From contig JAKSXM010000263.1 in the NCBI GenBank assembly GCA_022575985.1, positions 7,296,001 to 7,360,000 on the forward strand: 64,000 nucleotides of DNA, written 5' to 3'. Positions 22,426 to 33,368 of the stretch are shown piece by piece. The stretch is from Anagrus nilaparvatae. Its lineage: Eukaryota; Arthropoda; Insecta; Hymenoptera; Mymaridae. Below the pieces are notes generated by a model. That model saw nothing but the letters and a program-made list of their open reading frames with translations. It made no database searches and was not told the DNA's origin. A program made the translations under genes and the position numbers. Within the stretch, counting starts at the first letter, position 1. Every line of letters starts with the position of its first letter.

Positions 22426-22779
22426 TAATTTAAAAAAAAAAAAACCAAAAAAAAAAAAATGCCGTTAAGCTTCAACAAGCACGCACATTTTTTTTAAACA
22501 CAACTTATGCAAATTAAAAATAATACGTATATTTAGCATGAGCAATAGCTCCAAAAGTTGTAACTAAATAAGTCTTAAATGGTTATTTGTGTTGATTAAT
22601 TAATTAAATTTAGTATTATTAACTGTAATTAATTAGAATTTTACATGAATATAATGTTATTCAGAAATTAAAACATGAAAAGCTATAGTTTTTAAGATTT
22701 TTATATGTGTAACATTCATTGCACAGGCGCACAAAAAAAAAGTCATGTGCCAGAAGGTAGACCCCATGGAATAGGTGTT
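22426..22779. other. Upstream flank of the gypsy element
   Basis: AT-rich, with A runs at 22430-22460. The 5' LTR is expected here but no repeat of it was found at the other side. Confidence 0.4.
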
Positions 22780-23745
22780 TTTGGTGGTGCTAAAACCAAA
22801 TATGGCCATAAAAATGCAATTTAACTAGCCAATTTGTTCCCAGCGCCCCCATATGCCCCCCCAAAAACTAAAAAAATTTTTTTTCGAAAAATGAAAAATT
22901 AAAACTATATACTCATGTTTTTGGGACGCTTATACCAAAAATGTATACAAAAAATATTTTTAACCAACGTTTGGCCCTATAGACGACCCCAGTGCCCCCC
23001 ATTCAAACCCCCCCCCCCCCAAACGGGTAAAAATATGTTTATTACAAAAATTAAAACTCAATGTGTATTGTTATGTTTTCTGAGGCGTTGAAACCAAAAT
23101 GAATATGAAAAATGTTTTTAATTAATTCTTAGTACTGTAGACCTAACCCCCCCCCCCCCCCCGAAGAGGTTAACAATATTTTTATTAGGAAAATTCAAAC
23201 TCAATGTGTATTATTATGTTTTTTGAGACGCTAAGACTAAAGATAAATATTAAAAATGTTTTTAAACAATGTTTGTCTCTTTAGACCACCCCAGTGTCCT
23301 CTTTCACCCCCCTACCCCCAAACGAGTTGAGAATATTTTAATTACAAAAATTACAACTCAAGGTGTATTCTTATTTTTTTTGGACACTGTTCGGGGGGAG
23401 GGGGGTTGGTCTACAGCACTAAGCATTGGTTAACATTTTGGTTAACATTTTTTATATGCATCTTTGGTTACAGCGTCTCAAATAACATAAGAATACACAT
23501 TAAGTTTTAATTTTCCTAATAAAAATATTTTTAACTCGTTTGCGGGGGTTGAATGGGGGCATTGGGGTGGCCTAGAGGATCAAGCATTGGTTAAACACAT
23601 TTTTTATATTTATCTTTGGTTTCAGCGCCTCAGAAAACATAACAAAACACATTGGGTTTTAGTTTATGTAATGCAAATTTTTATATCTCATTATGGGTGG
23701 GGGGGGTGCATGGGGCCACAGGGATGGTTTACAGGGACAAACTTT
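22780..23745. repeat. ~145-base tandem array with inverted half and poly-C tracts
   Basis: Units of the form AAAATTAAAACTCAATGTGT, TATTGTTATGTTTTCTGAGG, CG.TGA.ACCAAA, TTAGTACTGTAGACC, poly-C repeat from about 22880 to 23390; beyond about 23395 the same unit recurs inverted (CTAAGCATTGGTTAA, CGTCTCAAATAACATAAGAAT, poly-G). This is a head-to-head array with several 10-20-base C or G runs. Non-coding. Confidence 0.75.
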
Positions 23746-23760
23746 AATAGGGCTTGTGTT

Positions 23761-24403
23761 AATTAAATTAATTTAACGTTCTTCATATTTTTCAATATAA
23801 GTTAGTAGCGATCTCTACGAACAAATATAATAATCTTATATTTAAAAGATATATTAGGCATTTTCACACCATTAATTTTATTTTACATTTTTTACAATTT
23901 TAAATAAATTAGAAAAATTTTTTAATTGATGTTAAATAATTTTTTAAGATAAATTAATTCATAATTTAACTTAAAAAAGTGGTTTTGAATAAAAAAAATT
24001 GTCCATCAATATGTCTCGTGTGGGTTTCGATCCCACGACCTTTGGTTTGCGGGACCAACGCTCTACCAACTGAGCTATCGAGAGCGGACAACACAGGAGA
24101 CAATCAGAATCAATTTCTCTCATTCAAGAGGCAGCTTGGTAGTGCCAAATTTATATTAATTAAATTAATTTAACGTTCGTCACATTTTTCAATATAAGTA
24201 TCAATAGCGATCTCTACGAACAAATATAAAAATCTTATATTTCAAAGATACATAAGGCATTTTCATACCATTAATTTTATTTAAAATTTTTTACAATTTT
24301 TTAATTCATGTTAAATAATTTTTTAAGATAAATTAATTAACAATTTAACTTAAAAAAGTGGTTTTGAATGAAAAAAATTGTACATCATTTCAATTAATTG
24401 TCC
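23761..24403 (-). mobile_element. Two-unit tRNA-derived retroposon with 12-base target duplication
   Basis: AGGGCTTGTGTT occurs directly outside both ends (23749-23760 and 24404-24415). Inside, a ~230-250-base AT-rich body is repeated directly (23761-24008 and 24158-24387), with a tRNA-like head between the copies. Read on the minus strand the order is body, linker, tRNA head, body. A long target duplication and a tRNA head point to a SINE-type dimer made by LINE machinery. A TRIM with ~240-base terminal repeats is the alternative, but a 12-base duplication argues against it. Confidence 0.65.
24012..24084 (-). tRNA. tRNA-like head, threonine-tRNA-like, degenerate
   Basis: The minus strand shows the A box TAGCTCAGTTGGTAGAGCG with a paired D stem, an anticodon arm TTGGT-CCCGCAA-ACCAA, AAGGTCGTGGGATCGAAACC as B box and T arm, and an acceptor side ACGAGAC. 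The overall sequence resembles tRNA-Thr. The anticodon loop has C instead of the invariant U at position 33 and would read CGC. Acceptor pairs 1-72 and 7-66 are mismatched. I read it as the promoter head of the surrounding retroposon or a tRNA pseudogene rather than a working tRNA. Confidence 0.65.
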
Positions 24404-24519
24404 AGGGCTTGTGTTGTTATTTTAAAATTAAGAAATTTAAAATTGTTAATATTAATAAAAGTAGTTTTAAATTTGTTAGTATGTGAATTTTTTTATTGAT
24501 TTACAAATTAAGGTTTAGC

Positions 24520-24810
24520 TAGTAGCCTAAAGAAGTAGTCTAAAAGAAAAAGCGACACTTCAAGCTTTACACTTAGCCTAAAATAATTGTGAATAAAATA
24601 AATACCACCAGCCTTTCAGCCAGATAATCGAAGGACATGATCTATGATAAAAAAACTTCTCCACAAGCCTTACGCCCACATCACCTAATGAAGGGGTATT
24701 GAAAAAAATACTCTACCAGAAACTTTACACAAAAATAGCCTAAGAAAGTGGTCTATAATAAAAAAACGGCACCACAATAGGTGTATACCTATATAGTCTA
24801 TATAACCTAA
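24520..24810 (+). repeat. Tandem repeat family U, second locus
   Basis: About five units such as AGCCTAAGAAAGTGGTCTAT, AATAAAAAAACGGCACCAC and CCACAAGCCTTACGCCCACA. It directly abuts the Helentron-like end at 24811, and the same unit resumes beyond the other end at 30940. The element therefore inserted into this array. Confidence 0.75.
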
Positions 24811-24847
24811 ACTAGATAATTGCTAACAATTATAGACTGTGCGAAGC
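24811..24847 (-). terminator. Helentron-like 3' terminus: hairpin plus CTAGT
   Basis: On the minus strand: GCTTCGCACAGTCT, hairpin ATAATTG-TTAG-CAATTAT (24833-24816), CTAG, target T. The hairpin is the rolling-circle termination signal of the Helitron group. A near-identical end is at 12884-12920. Confidence 0.75.
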
Positions 24848-25156
24848 ATAACAACCCACTAAATTTATTCCTAAATACAGACGATTTTTATTATTTGAAA
24901 TATTATTAATTGGGTATATTAAGTGAAGTAAATAATCAAACTCATTTTGTTATAAACAATAAATATTTAATGTACAAAATATTGTATGTGTACATTTACC
25001 GTATTAGCGTGTTTATTTACATAATAGTAATTAATTAAATGTATATTCAAAATAATAACTTTAATTAATTAATTTTTGATTATATATGATTTGTTTTTGA
25101 AAAATATTTTAATCAATATTTTATTCTTTAATTACTTTACTAATTTTGTTTAATGA

Positions 25157-27020
25157 TTATATGAAAGCTTGTTTCACTTTAAAAGATGTTGAAAGTCGTA
25201 TTGAGTCAAAACGATATTTGTTGTAACCTTTTATTAAAATTATATCATTAATTGATTTAACTCGACTCAAACCGACGTATTTTATTCCCAATTGTCTTTC
25301 CGTGTCTCCTATTTGTAAGAAAATTTTATCTAACGTCTGCCCTTGAGACTTGTGGATGGTTAGAGCATATGACAACATTACTGGAAATTGCGTGCGACTG
25401 CATAAAATATTATTATGTTTCCAAGTTCTTTCCACGGGAATAATTGGGAAATAATTTTTATACAAAAATGGTCCTTTGTAATTGTCAAATTCAACCATTA
25501 ATACTTGAGGTAATTGTTGTGGTGATTCATTATCAGCATATATTATTTCCCGTATGTATCCTAAGCTTACATTTGTTAATCCTATAAATTTGTACGTAAC
25601 ATTATTCTACAGTCTTTTGACCTTAGAGCTTAGACCTTAGTTACTTTTTCGTCCGAGCAACGCATGGCAATATTGGGTGTGTTTATTGAAACTATGCGTG
25701 CAACTGGATGTCCCGTATTTTTCAAAAATGTTTCATTATGTGTTTTAACTGCACACGTTGGATATAAATAAATTGCGTTTTTAAAATTGTTTAATTCTTC
25801 TTTGGGGATAATGGTTTCTCTTCGGTTATATAATAAGTTATAATTTTGTTGAGACAGTTCGTGCATTTGCTATTTCATCTAGCAATTGTGAGTAAGGGGT
25901 ATGATTACCCTTTTGTCTGGGTGCGTTTTGGAGACAATAATACTTTTGGAATTGTTTAAAAATTATTCTTCCTTGTGTTTGTAAATTGTCTGTTAGTTTT
26001 TTATCACTAAATACTGCTGTGTCTCCAACCGGTGTCAATTGATTGTAATCTCCAAGTAAGTAAATTATGATTCCACCAAAAGGTTCGTCAATTTCATTAG
26101 CATGTATTTCTCGACATCGTGATTCTATCTGAAATAACGTTCTTAAACCGATCAAAGACATTTCATCTATTATTAAAAATTTCAAATCTTTCAAATCCGT
26201 TTGAAATTTTTTTGCATTTTGATTTTCTAATTTAGAAAATAACTTGTAATTTAAAGGTAATCGTAGCAAATAATGTAATGTTAGTCCATATATGTTAACG
26301 GATGCCATACCTGTTGATGCCGCTACTTTAACCGAATCTTCTCCAAAAATTGATGTAATCCTCTTAACCATTTCTTTGATTATTGTGCTTTTACCAGAAC
26401 CAGCTTTGCCTTGTACTATAACTCTTTTTATACTATTTGCTGTCATAGTACCGTTTTGTATACTGGTTATTTGAGTATCTAACAAGTTTAATATTTGTTG
26501 TTGGTCATCTGTAAACGATATTTTAGATTCTGTATTTTGTTTATATATTTTCTTTTCTTGTTGACATTTTTAGGTATTCAGAAAAGAATGTATTTCTAAT
26601 TCAGTTGGTTTGATTTCAATAGGCATATTCCAGTTATAACATAAATCTATCGCCATTTTTCCTAAATCTCTTTCTAAATTGTCATTTTGGAATCCTGATA
26701 GAAACTCAAATGCATTTTTTATGTTATCATTTATTTCTTCTGGAATTTCATCACTCTCAGTGAATTCGTTTAAATCTATGTTTTCATTGTTATTAATATT
26801 TAATCTTTCGTAAATTTGCTTCCATTTATTTATATTTTCAGATGATTGAAGAATATCATTATAATCATTTTTAAATGGTATGTTTGTATAATTGTATAAT
26901 TTTTAGCGAAATTTAATAACGTTAAGTTATTTAGTTCTTTTGGTCTGATCTTATATTTTTCTATTAAATTACAAGTTTTTGTATCAATATTTTCATCATT
27001 TGATTCATTTGTCTGAAATC
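25157..27020 (-). pseudogene. Helitron-group Pif1-like helicase
   Basis: The minus-strand pieces (26560-25838, 25866-25630, 25498-25157) are a SF1B helicase. The Walker A box reads VQGKAGSGKSTIIKEM, Walker B is LIIDEMSLIG, then LLGDYNQLTPVGD, and near the C-terminus the motif V/VI segment SYALTIHKSQGQTLDK and YVGLSRVKS. Between 26560 and 27020 upstream residues continue in broken frames (ENIDTKTCNLIEKYKIRP). The breaks are a shift near 25850 and stops near 25620. It would unwind and displace donor strands in rolling-circle transposition. Confidence 0.85.
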
Positions 27021-27319
27021 AAAAAATTATTTATATATTGTTTAATAGTCTGTTAAAAAGTGCGTAAAATTTTTTCTCGATTTACGAATTATTTGGAATC
27101 GAAAATTCGTTCGCAAATCGAAAAAATAAAAAAAAATTCTAGTTGAGTTGTATGTACATTATTGATATTATAAGTAAAATTAAATATTATGGTACTAATT
27201 GAATTTAAATTTATAAAAATGAATACTTATAGATAAGTTTGTTATAAAAATCCTTTGTATCGCATTAAAATAGAAATAAAAAATAATTAAATAAAAAATT
27301 AAGCTTAGAGTAAAAATAT

Positions 27320-27680
27320 AAAGTCATATATGGGTAAATTTAAATGTAGTGAGTGCGATTTGTATGGTCGTGTCTTCAAAATTTCCCCAAAGTGTTTTTT
27401 TCTGAAAGTACTACCAAAAATAAGTTACCAGCCCAATTTTTAACCTCTTAGAGCAAAATATCGATTTTTGACAGCTATTTTAGTGTTTTTGACTGTTGTA
27501 AAAAATGTAAGAAAAATGAGTCATAATTTTTTTTATTATTGCTGTAAAAAACTCACATTAGCATGAAATATTTTTTCTTTTTAGGTCCGGATAGGAAATT
27601 TCCCTGGCTATCCGATTCTGGGGTCAAAAAATTTTTTTTGAGTAGCGCATGCGCGAGGAATCGCTAAGATAGGCTGTTAA
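27320..27680 (-). repeat. Dispersed repeat family D inside the Helentron
   Basis: Reverse complement of 10385-10710. It begins exactly where the Rep reading ends (after STILTA at about 27680), so it is an insertion into the element. The adjoining 27020-27320 is AT-rich with no helicase or Rep motif, indicating additional loss. Confidence 0.8.
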
Positions 27681-28990
27681 AATTGTGCTTTTATATTTGT
27701 ATCTTATACAGTGATTACCATGCATCGTATGACGTTGTAATCTATTTAATAAATAAATTAAATCATTTTCCAGATTATCTGTTGGAATGTCAGAAAAATT
27801 TTGACGTGCAGGATGATTAATTCCTACATCATGTTTAGGATTTATTGCAAAACAAAAATCAATCGAAGTAACGGCAAAGTTTTTCTCTTTCTTCTGGTGT
27901 TAGAATTTTATTATTAAATAATGGCGCGTTTGATAACCATAAAATTCCATGAATATGTGGTGATCCTCTAAATTGCCATTCCCAACGATACCAGAAGTCG
28001 GATACTTCAAATAATGGTTTTATTACATATTTCATAAAATTATTAACTCTTTCTTTAAAAAAATAGCTGACAATTAATGGATTTTCTTGAATTAATTTTT
28101 TACGTTGTTGATCATCAATAGTATTTGGATCTGTATCGGGACATAGTAGTTTAAACAATGAATTCCATTGATGATCTGCTGCACTTAAAGTAAAAAAAAT
28201 TGTTGGTTTTTTAATTGGTTTAACTATGGTTAATAGTTCATCACTTCGTTGATACCAATAGCTGTTTGTAGATCTTAATTTTGCTGCGTAAACCATTATA
28301 TATTTCCAAAAATTTTTATCGTTTATTAATTTAGTTTTTAATTCATTAATTGTCATGTCTTCTAACTTTGATTTTCTTATATAAACTCCTGCTTTTTGTA
28401 ATAAACCATGACGCATTGGTGTTCATTGCAAAAAATCGAAATCTAGGATCTTTTGCGAATCTTTGATCTTTATATTTTATAAGGTGTTTAAAATATTGAT
28501 CTAAGGTAACACGTATTTCACGTGCTTATAAGAAATCTGCAACTCCTCTTGGAAATAAATGTGGAAATGCATAAGTTATGTATCCTTCTGAAGTGAATTT
28601 ATTAATTGGTTCATTTTCTAATGATGGGTAATCGAGATGTAATGCAGAGTTGATTGTTTTATTTTGATTAATTATTGTGATATTAGGAATGTTGGATTCT
28701 GTTAAATTTATTTCGGTGTTTGTTTGGTTCACTTCAGAATATTCAGTATTCAGATTATTGTCATTTATATTCAAATTTTCTATGTAGTTTATTATATTAC
28801 CATTATTTGGTAAGATACGTAAAACTTCTTTGTCTGTTTCTATATTTTTGTAATAAATGTTATTAATTTTGAGCCAAATAAGTGCTTTTTTAATTTTGTT
28901 GGCTCGTACATTGAAATCACTTATACCCTCTGGAGTTTTTATGTGAAATATTAAAGTTGATAAAATAGAATAAATAAATTAAAATACTTA
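27681..28990 (-). pseudogene. Helitron-group Rep (HUH nuclease) N-terminal half
   Basis: Reading leftward from about 28774: a Ser/Asn-rich N-terminus, SEGYITYAFPHLFPRGVADF, an in-frame TAA near 28528, YFKHLIKYKDQRFAKDPRF, and a one-base shift near 28425. The main frame 28416-27859 carries the first Rep motif, FFTLSAADHQWNSLF, and the HUH motif within RGSPHIHGILWL. Beyond 27859 the frame continues (INHPARQNFSDIPTDN, LLNRLQRHTMHGNHCIR) until the family D insertion. The Tyr-containing third Rep motif is missing, presumably lost with the middle of the protein. The function would be strand nicking and joining. Confidence 0.85.
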
Positions 28991-29499
28991 CAAAGGAGTT
29001 AATTTATCTAAATCACAAAAATTAAATATTAAATTTTTTGTTAAGAGAAAAGTCTTTGAATGTCTTTGAAAGACATTTCGATTTTACTCAAATCTAAATA
29101 AATAAAACAATCATTTCTTAATATTACGAAAAAAAAAATTTATCAGCAATGGTTATAGCTTACCCATTCATATAATATACAATGAAGCATATTTTCATAT
29201 TTTAACACAAGTTTAACTATATATAAAATTTTTTTCTTAAATTAAAGTACTCTCACAATTTATAAAACAATAAAATCAAATAAATATATATATTACCACC
29301 ATAACATAATAAATATACATTAAGTTATCAAAATAAAATATTATAATCTTCACTTAATTACAAACACCATAATAAAGCACGACGCTAGCGGTCTCTAATA
29401 GTAAACTTTCGGAATTATATAGACTTTTCATTATTTTATAATTCATAAAATTAAACAGAATATGATATTTTGTTATTTGATATTTTGTATAATATATAT
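28991..29499. other. AT-rich 5' part of the Helentron
   Basis: No ORF. AT-rich DNA between the Rep start and the satellite array. Confidence 0.5.
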
Positions 29500-30760
29500 A
29501 ATATGATAATTTGATATTTTCTACCGAATATTTGTTTTTCTTGCCCTAAAAAACTCCTATGTAAAGTTAAAAGTTCATTTTTTCAAGTTTTTTGGTTCGT
29601 TATCCTGGAAAATCGAAAAAATTTTTAGTTTAAAAAATTGAATATTTTTCATCGAATATTTGTTTTTTTTGTTCTAAAAACCTCCTTTGTAAAGTTTAAA
29701 GTTCATTTTTTCAATTTTCTAGGTCCTCTATCTTGGGAAATCGGGTCCGCTAAATCGGAAAATCGGAAAATTTTTTAGGTTAAAAAACTGGTTATTTTCT
29801 GTTGAATATTCGTTTTTTTTTCCCTAAAAAATTCCTTGGTAAAGTTAAAATGGTATTTTAGTTTATTTTTCAAGTTTTTTGGTCCGCCACCTTGGAAAAT
29901 CGGGAAATGTTTATGGTTGAAAAATTGGATATTTTCTACTGAATATTTGTTTTTCTTGATCTAAAAAATCCCCTTGTAAAATTGAAAGTTCATTTTTTCA
30001 AGTTTTTTGGTCTGTAATTTTGGAAAATCGGAAAATATATTCGTGTGGAAAACGTTTCTACTTGGAATGATTATTTTCATCTTAAAAGTCCTTATTTTAT
30101 CATGCTTTATGTCTTATATTTGACATTTTGTGTTTTTAACGCCCTTGTAATGTCAAAAATTTATTTTTTTGAGTTTTTCGGTTCGTAATATTGAAAAATC
30201 GGAAAATTTTTTAGGCTAAAACACTGGATATTTTCCACCGAATATTTGTTTTTCTTGCTTTAAAAAACACCTCTCTAAAGTTAAAAGTTCATTTTTTCAA
30301 ATTTATCGGGTCGCCATCTTGGAAAATCGGAAAATATATTTGTGTGGAAAATGAAAAATTATACCTCCAGGGTATCCTCTTCTACCTGGAATGATTATTT
30401 TCATCTTAAGAGTTCTTATTTTATCATGTTTTATGTCAAAAATTCATTTTTTCAAGTTTTTTAGTCCGCCATCTTGGGAAATCGGAAAATTTTTTAGGTT
30501 AAAAAACTGAATATTTTCCACCGAATATTCGTTTTTTTGCCCTAAAAACCTCCTTGTAAGGTTAAAATTTCATTTTTTCAAATTTATCGGGCCACCATCT
30601 TGGAAAATCGGAAAATATATTTGTGCGGGAAATGAAAAATTATACCTCCAGGGTATCCGCTGCAACCTGGAATGATTATTTTCATCCTGAAAGTGCTTAT
30701 TATATCATGTTTTATGTCTTATAATCGACATTTTGTGTTTTTAACGCTGTTATTCCCGTA
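29500..30760 (+). repeat. Satellite family S array inside the Helentron
   Basis: At least six ~125-150-base units with the order GATATTTTCTACCGAATATT, TGTTTTTCTTG, AAAAGTTCATTTTTTCAAG, TTTTTTGGTCCGCCA, TCTTGGAAAATCGG. Some are longer by a segment TACCTCCAGGGTATCC...CTGGAATGATTATTTTCATC (30362-30440 and 30642-30720). Related arrays lie at 15290-15870 (inverted) and 41165-41480. Confidence 0.85.
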
Positions 30761-30916
30761 AATTGATAATAATTTCGGTACTATATTTTCGATTTGGCTC
30801 AAAATCAATACAGTTCATGTTGGTCTTATATCTAACTTATATATAAATTTTGAACCTAATCGGAGATCACTGTGACCTTAACGAGTGCGCACAAGAGCGA
30901 CATTTTGTCGCGGGTA

Positions 30917-30939
30917 TAGACTGTGCTTCGCACAGTCTA
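30917..30939 (-). repeat. 5' terminal palindrome of the Helentron-like element
   Basis: A perfect 10-base stem (TAGACTGTGC and its complement) around a TTC loop. The first 14 minus-strand bases from 30938 equal, in inverse, the sub-terminal block at 24834-24847. The flank beyond is family U repeat. Confidence 0.7.
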
Positions 30940-31215
30940 ATAAGTGGCCTGTAATTAAAAAACGACATTGGGCCTTCCTAATAACCTTAGGAAGTGTTTT
31001 ATATTAAAAAACAACACGTCAAAATACACTTACACACTATGGATGTGGTAAAAAAAATTATACCATCAGCCGTACATAAACAAAACCTAAGCAAATAGTC
31101 TAAAAAATGAAACTTTAAGCCTTACACTCTAATAACTTAAAAAAAAGAAATGATACCATAAGTCGAACAGCAACATTACTTAAGGAAGTGCTCTATAATA
31201 AAAAATTTTCAAAAT
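30940..31215 (+). repeat. Tandem repeat family U, third locus
   Basis: Continues the array interrupted by the Helentron: TAAGTGGCCTGTAATTAAAA, CCTTAGGAAGTGTTTTATA, ACACGTCAAAATACACTTAC and further diverged units to AAGGAAGTGCTCTATAATA. Confidence 0.7.
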
Positions 31216-32334
31216 TGACAACAATTTTCTATACGTTAAGGTACCTTTAGATAACGCAATATTTTGCTAAATATTGTTGCTAAGTGGGCAGAGTTAAAAA
31301 AATTGCAGGTAAAATTTTTGAATTTCTTCAACAATAATTCTCGTAGGTTCACGTGGGTTGATAATATAAACAATAATTAATTAAATTGTAAAAATAAAAT
31401 TAATTAAAAAAAGTAATTAAGGTTCTTCAAAAAATATTCCAGCAATATATTGCCTTATGTTAACGTACCTTTAGTCCTCAAATCAAAGAAATTAGGAAAT
31501 CATTTCTAAATTTTGTAACATACTAAATGCATTGGACCCTTATTATTGCACAAAATATATAAAAAAAAAGTATACACATGCGCGTAATATAAATACACGC
31601 ATGTGTAACATTTATATAAATAATGATAGAGAGAAAACCGCGTGGTAAAATAATATATAGGTATAATGACAGGCCCCGGTCACGATGCTTTAAAATATCT
31701 AACGGTCAAAGTGCATTTTATCAACAAAAATAGGATATTTATTAATTTAAGTTGTAAATAGAAATTAATAATAAGTAACAAAATTATTAATGTGTTAAAT
31801 ATAATATATAATAAAAATAAAAAATAATAATTTCGCAAATATTTCATATAAAAAAGATCACACGTACATTACGCAACACTTGTTTGGGAGTTCTCGAACG
31901 GTAACTTATAAAACGAACCTCTTTGTAATAAAGCACGCTCAATAAATTAATACATTGATATCACATAATACATGTTCTCATTTATGCTAAGAAATTGTTC
32001 AACATGCATCAGCTTCGTAAGGTGCACTAGTGCATCGTTAACTTTTGAGAGTTGCAACCTGGACATTATTTTTAGAACTATGTCGTTCAAGGGCTCGATA
32101 CCCTTGTTCCAAAGAGGAATTAGGCGGGTATGACAGTGCTCGAACTTAGAAATTTTTATAATTATTGTCACTGTTATGTTCATATTGAACATAAATAATT
32201 TATTAAATATTTTTAATGAATGAATATAGTATTACTACTTTATAAATGTATCTTAAGCATATTTATTATTGTACTGAGGTTAATGATTTATATAAGATTG
32301 CTGAATAAGCATTTATTTTATAGAATGAAGTATA
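31216..32334. other. Unassigned AT-rich stretch
   Basis: GTACCTTTAG occurs twice (near 31241 and 31463), and a short perfect palindrome built on ACACATGCGCGT and ACGCATGTGT lies at 31573-31605. The minus-strand frame 31947-32192 (81 codons, GIEPLNDIVLKIMSRLQ) has fairly normal composition, but no start context or family I can recognise; I leave it uncalled. Confidence 0.4.
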
Positions 32335-32808
32335 TGTACTTACTCATACTGGATACAAGGAGGCCTTGAAATAAATACACACACAGAATTTAGATAAAAC
32401 TTAAATTTATTATAAAATCGGTTTAAGGTGTACGTCACGAGATTTATCTTCACTGACTGCCTTGTCTTACAATTTTTTATCTTCTTATATCCTAATGATT
32501 CCTTATTTAAGTTATTTTAAATATTCAAAATATAAATATTATTATTTGTTAATTCCTTAATTATTACTTAATTTTATGTTATAGTTTACGTAATAGTAAA
32601 CTATATTTTTCTAATTTATATTATTATTACCTAATTTTATGTTATCATTTCTTAATCTAAAACATTTCTTATTTGATTAATAAGCTTAAATAGTATTTAC
32701 ATATTTTATTTATAAATATTATCTTAGGTAATTGTTTATCATTTATTATTAATTATTTATAAATTATTATTAATTATTTATTAATTTTTTGTTAGTTATT
32801 GCATAACA
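32335..32808 (-). repeat. 3' LTR of the env-bearing LTR retrotransposon
   Basis: A 474-base copy of the right LTR, with ends TGTACTTACT...GCATAACA in plus orientation (TG...CA). On the minus strand it lies downstream of env and is preceded by the purine tract GGGGTGGAGA (32818-32809). It differs from the other LTR by about four substitutions and two indels. Confidence 0.9.
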
Positions 32809-32818
32809 TCTCCACCCC
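32809..32818 (-). promoter_or_regulatory. Polypurine tract
   Basis: GGGGTGGAGA on the minus strand directly precedes the 3' LTR, the usual plus-strand DNA primer position. A similar tract, AGAAGGAGGGGTGA, stands outside the other LTR, which is unexpected. Confidence 0.6.
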
Positions 32819-33368
32819 TAGTTTCTAAATAAAAATGTTAGTTTTTATTTTGAATCTGGTTCGGTAACCAGATATAATATTTACTTATGCTATTCAGTAT
32901 TAGTAGTTACAAATTTGTCTTATTTGCTAATTTAATTTATTATGTGATTTTTACATTTATTAGAGTGCATTGACCTGTAAGTTTATCTTGCGTTGCAAAA
33001 TTACAGTGTTTTTATTTTACAAGAATTTATTTTATGTATTGTTAGTAACTTATGTATAATGATTTTTGGCAACTTTTTCGGTTTTTTTTTGTTTTAAATT
33101 TTTATAACAAAGTTTAATATTTAATATTTAAATAATAATATAATTTGATATTTAAATTTAATATAATTTAATAACTATTTACAAAATTTTTATTATTTTG
33201 TTGTATTAATTCAAATTGTGTAAGGTACCCTTACTCAGGAATTCCTCCCGCTTAAGTTTTGGGAGTTTTATAATAAAGTATTTTAAAACTGACAAAAGGT
33301 TTGATTTTGGAAAATCAAAATTAGAGAAATGGAAAAAAAAGAATTGATATGTTGAGATAATAATGAGG

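Larger units (their letters stand above)
24811..30938 (-). mobile_element. Helentron-like rolling-circle transposon, inactive
   Basis: Minus-strand element of about 6.1 kb. The 3' end (left) carries a hairpin and CTAGT. The 5' end (right) carries a 10-base-stem palindrome whose first 14 bases, AGACTGTGCGAAGC, recur inverted just inside the 3' hairpin (24834-24847). Such an asymmetric terminal inverted repeat is described for Helentrons (Helitron2). Rep and Pif1-type helicase remnants lie between. The element interrupts the family U array. The coding region is broken by stops, a shift, a family D insertion and loss of the Rep-helicase middle. Confidence 0.75.

Noticed and set aside
31947..32192. 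Minus-strand 81-codon frame before the left LTR
   Set aside because: Composition is fairly normal, but there is no family match I recognise, no neighbouring pieces and no splice or start context.
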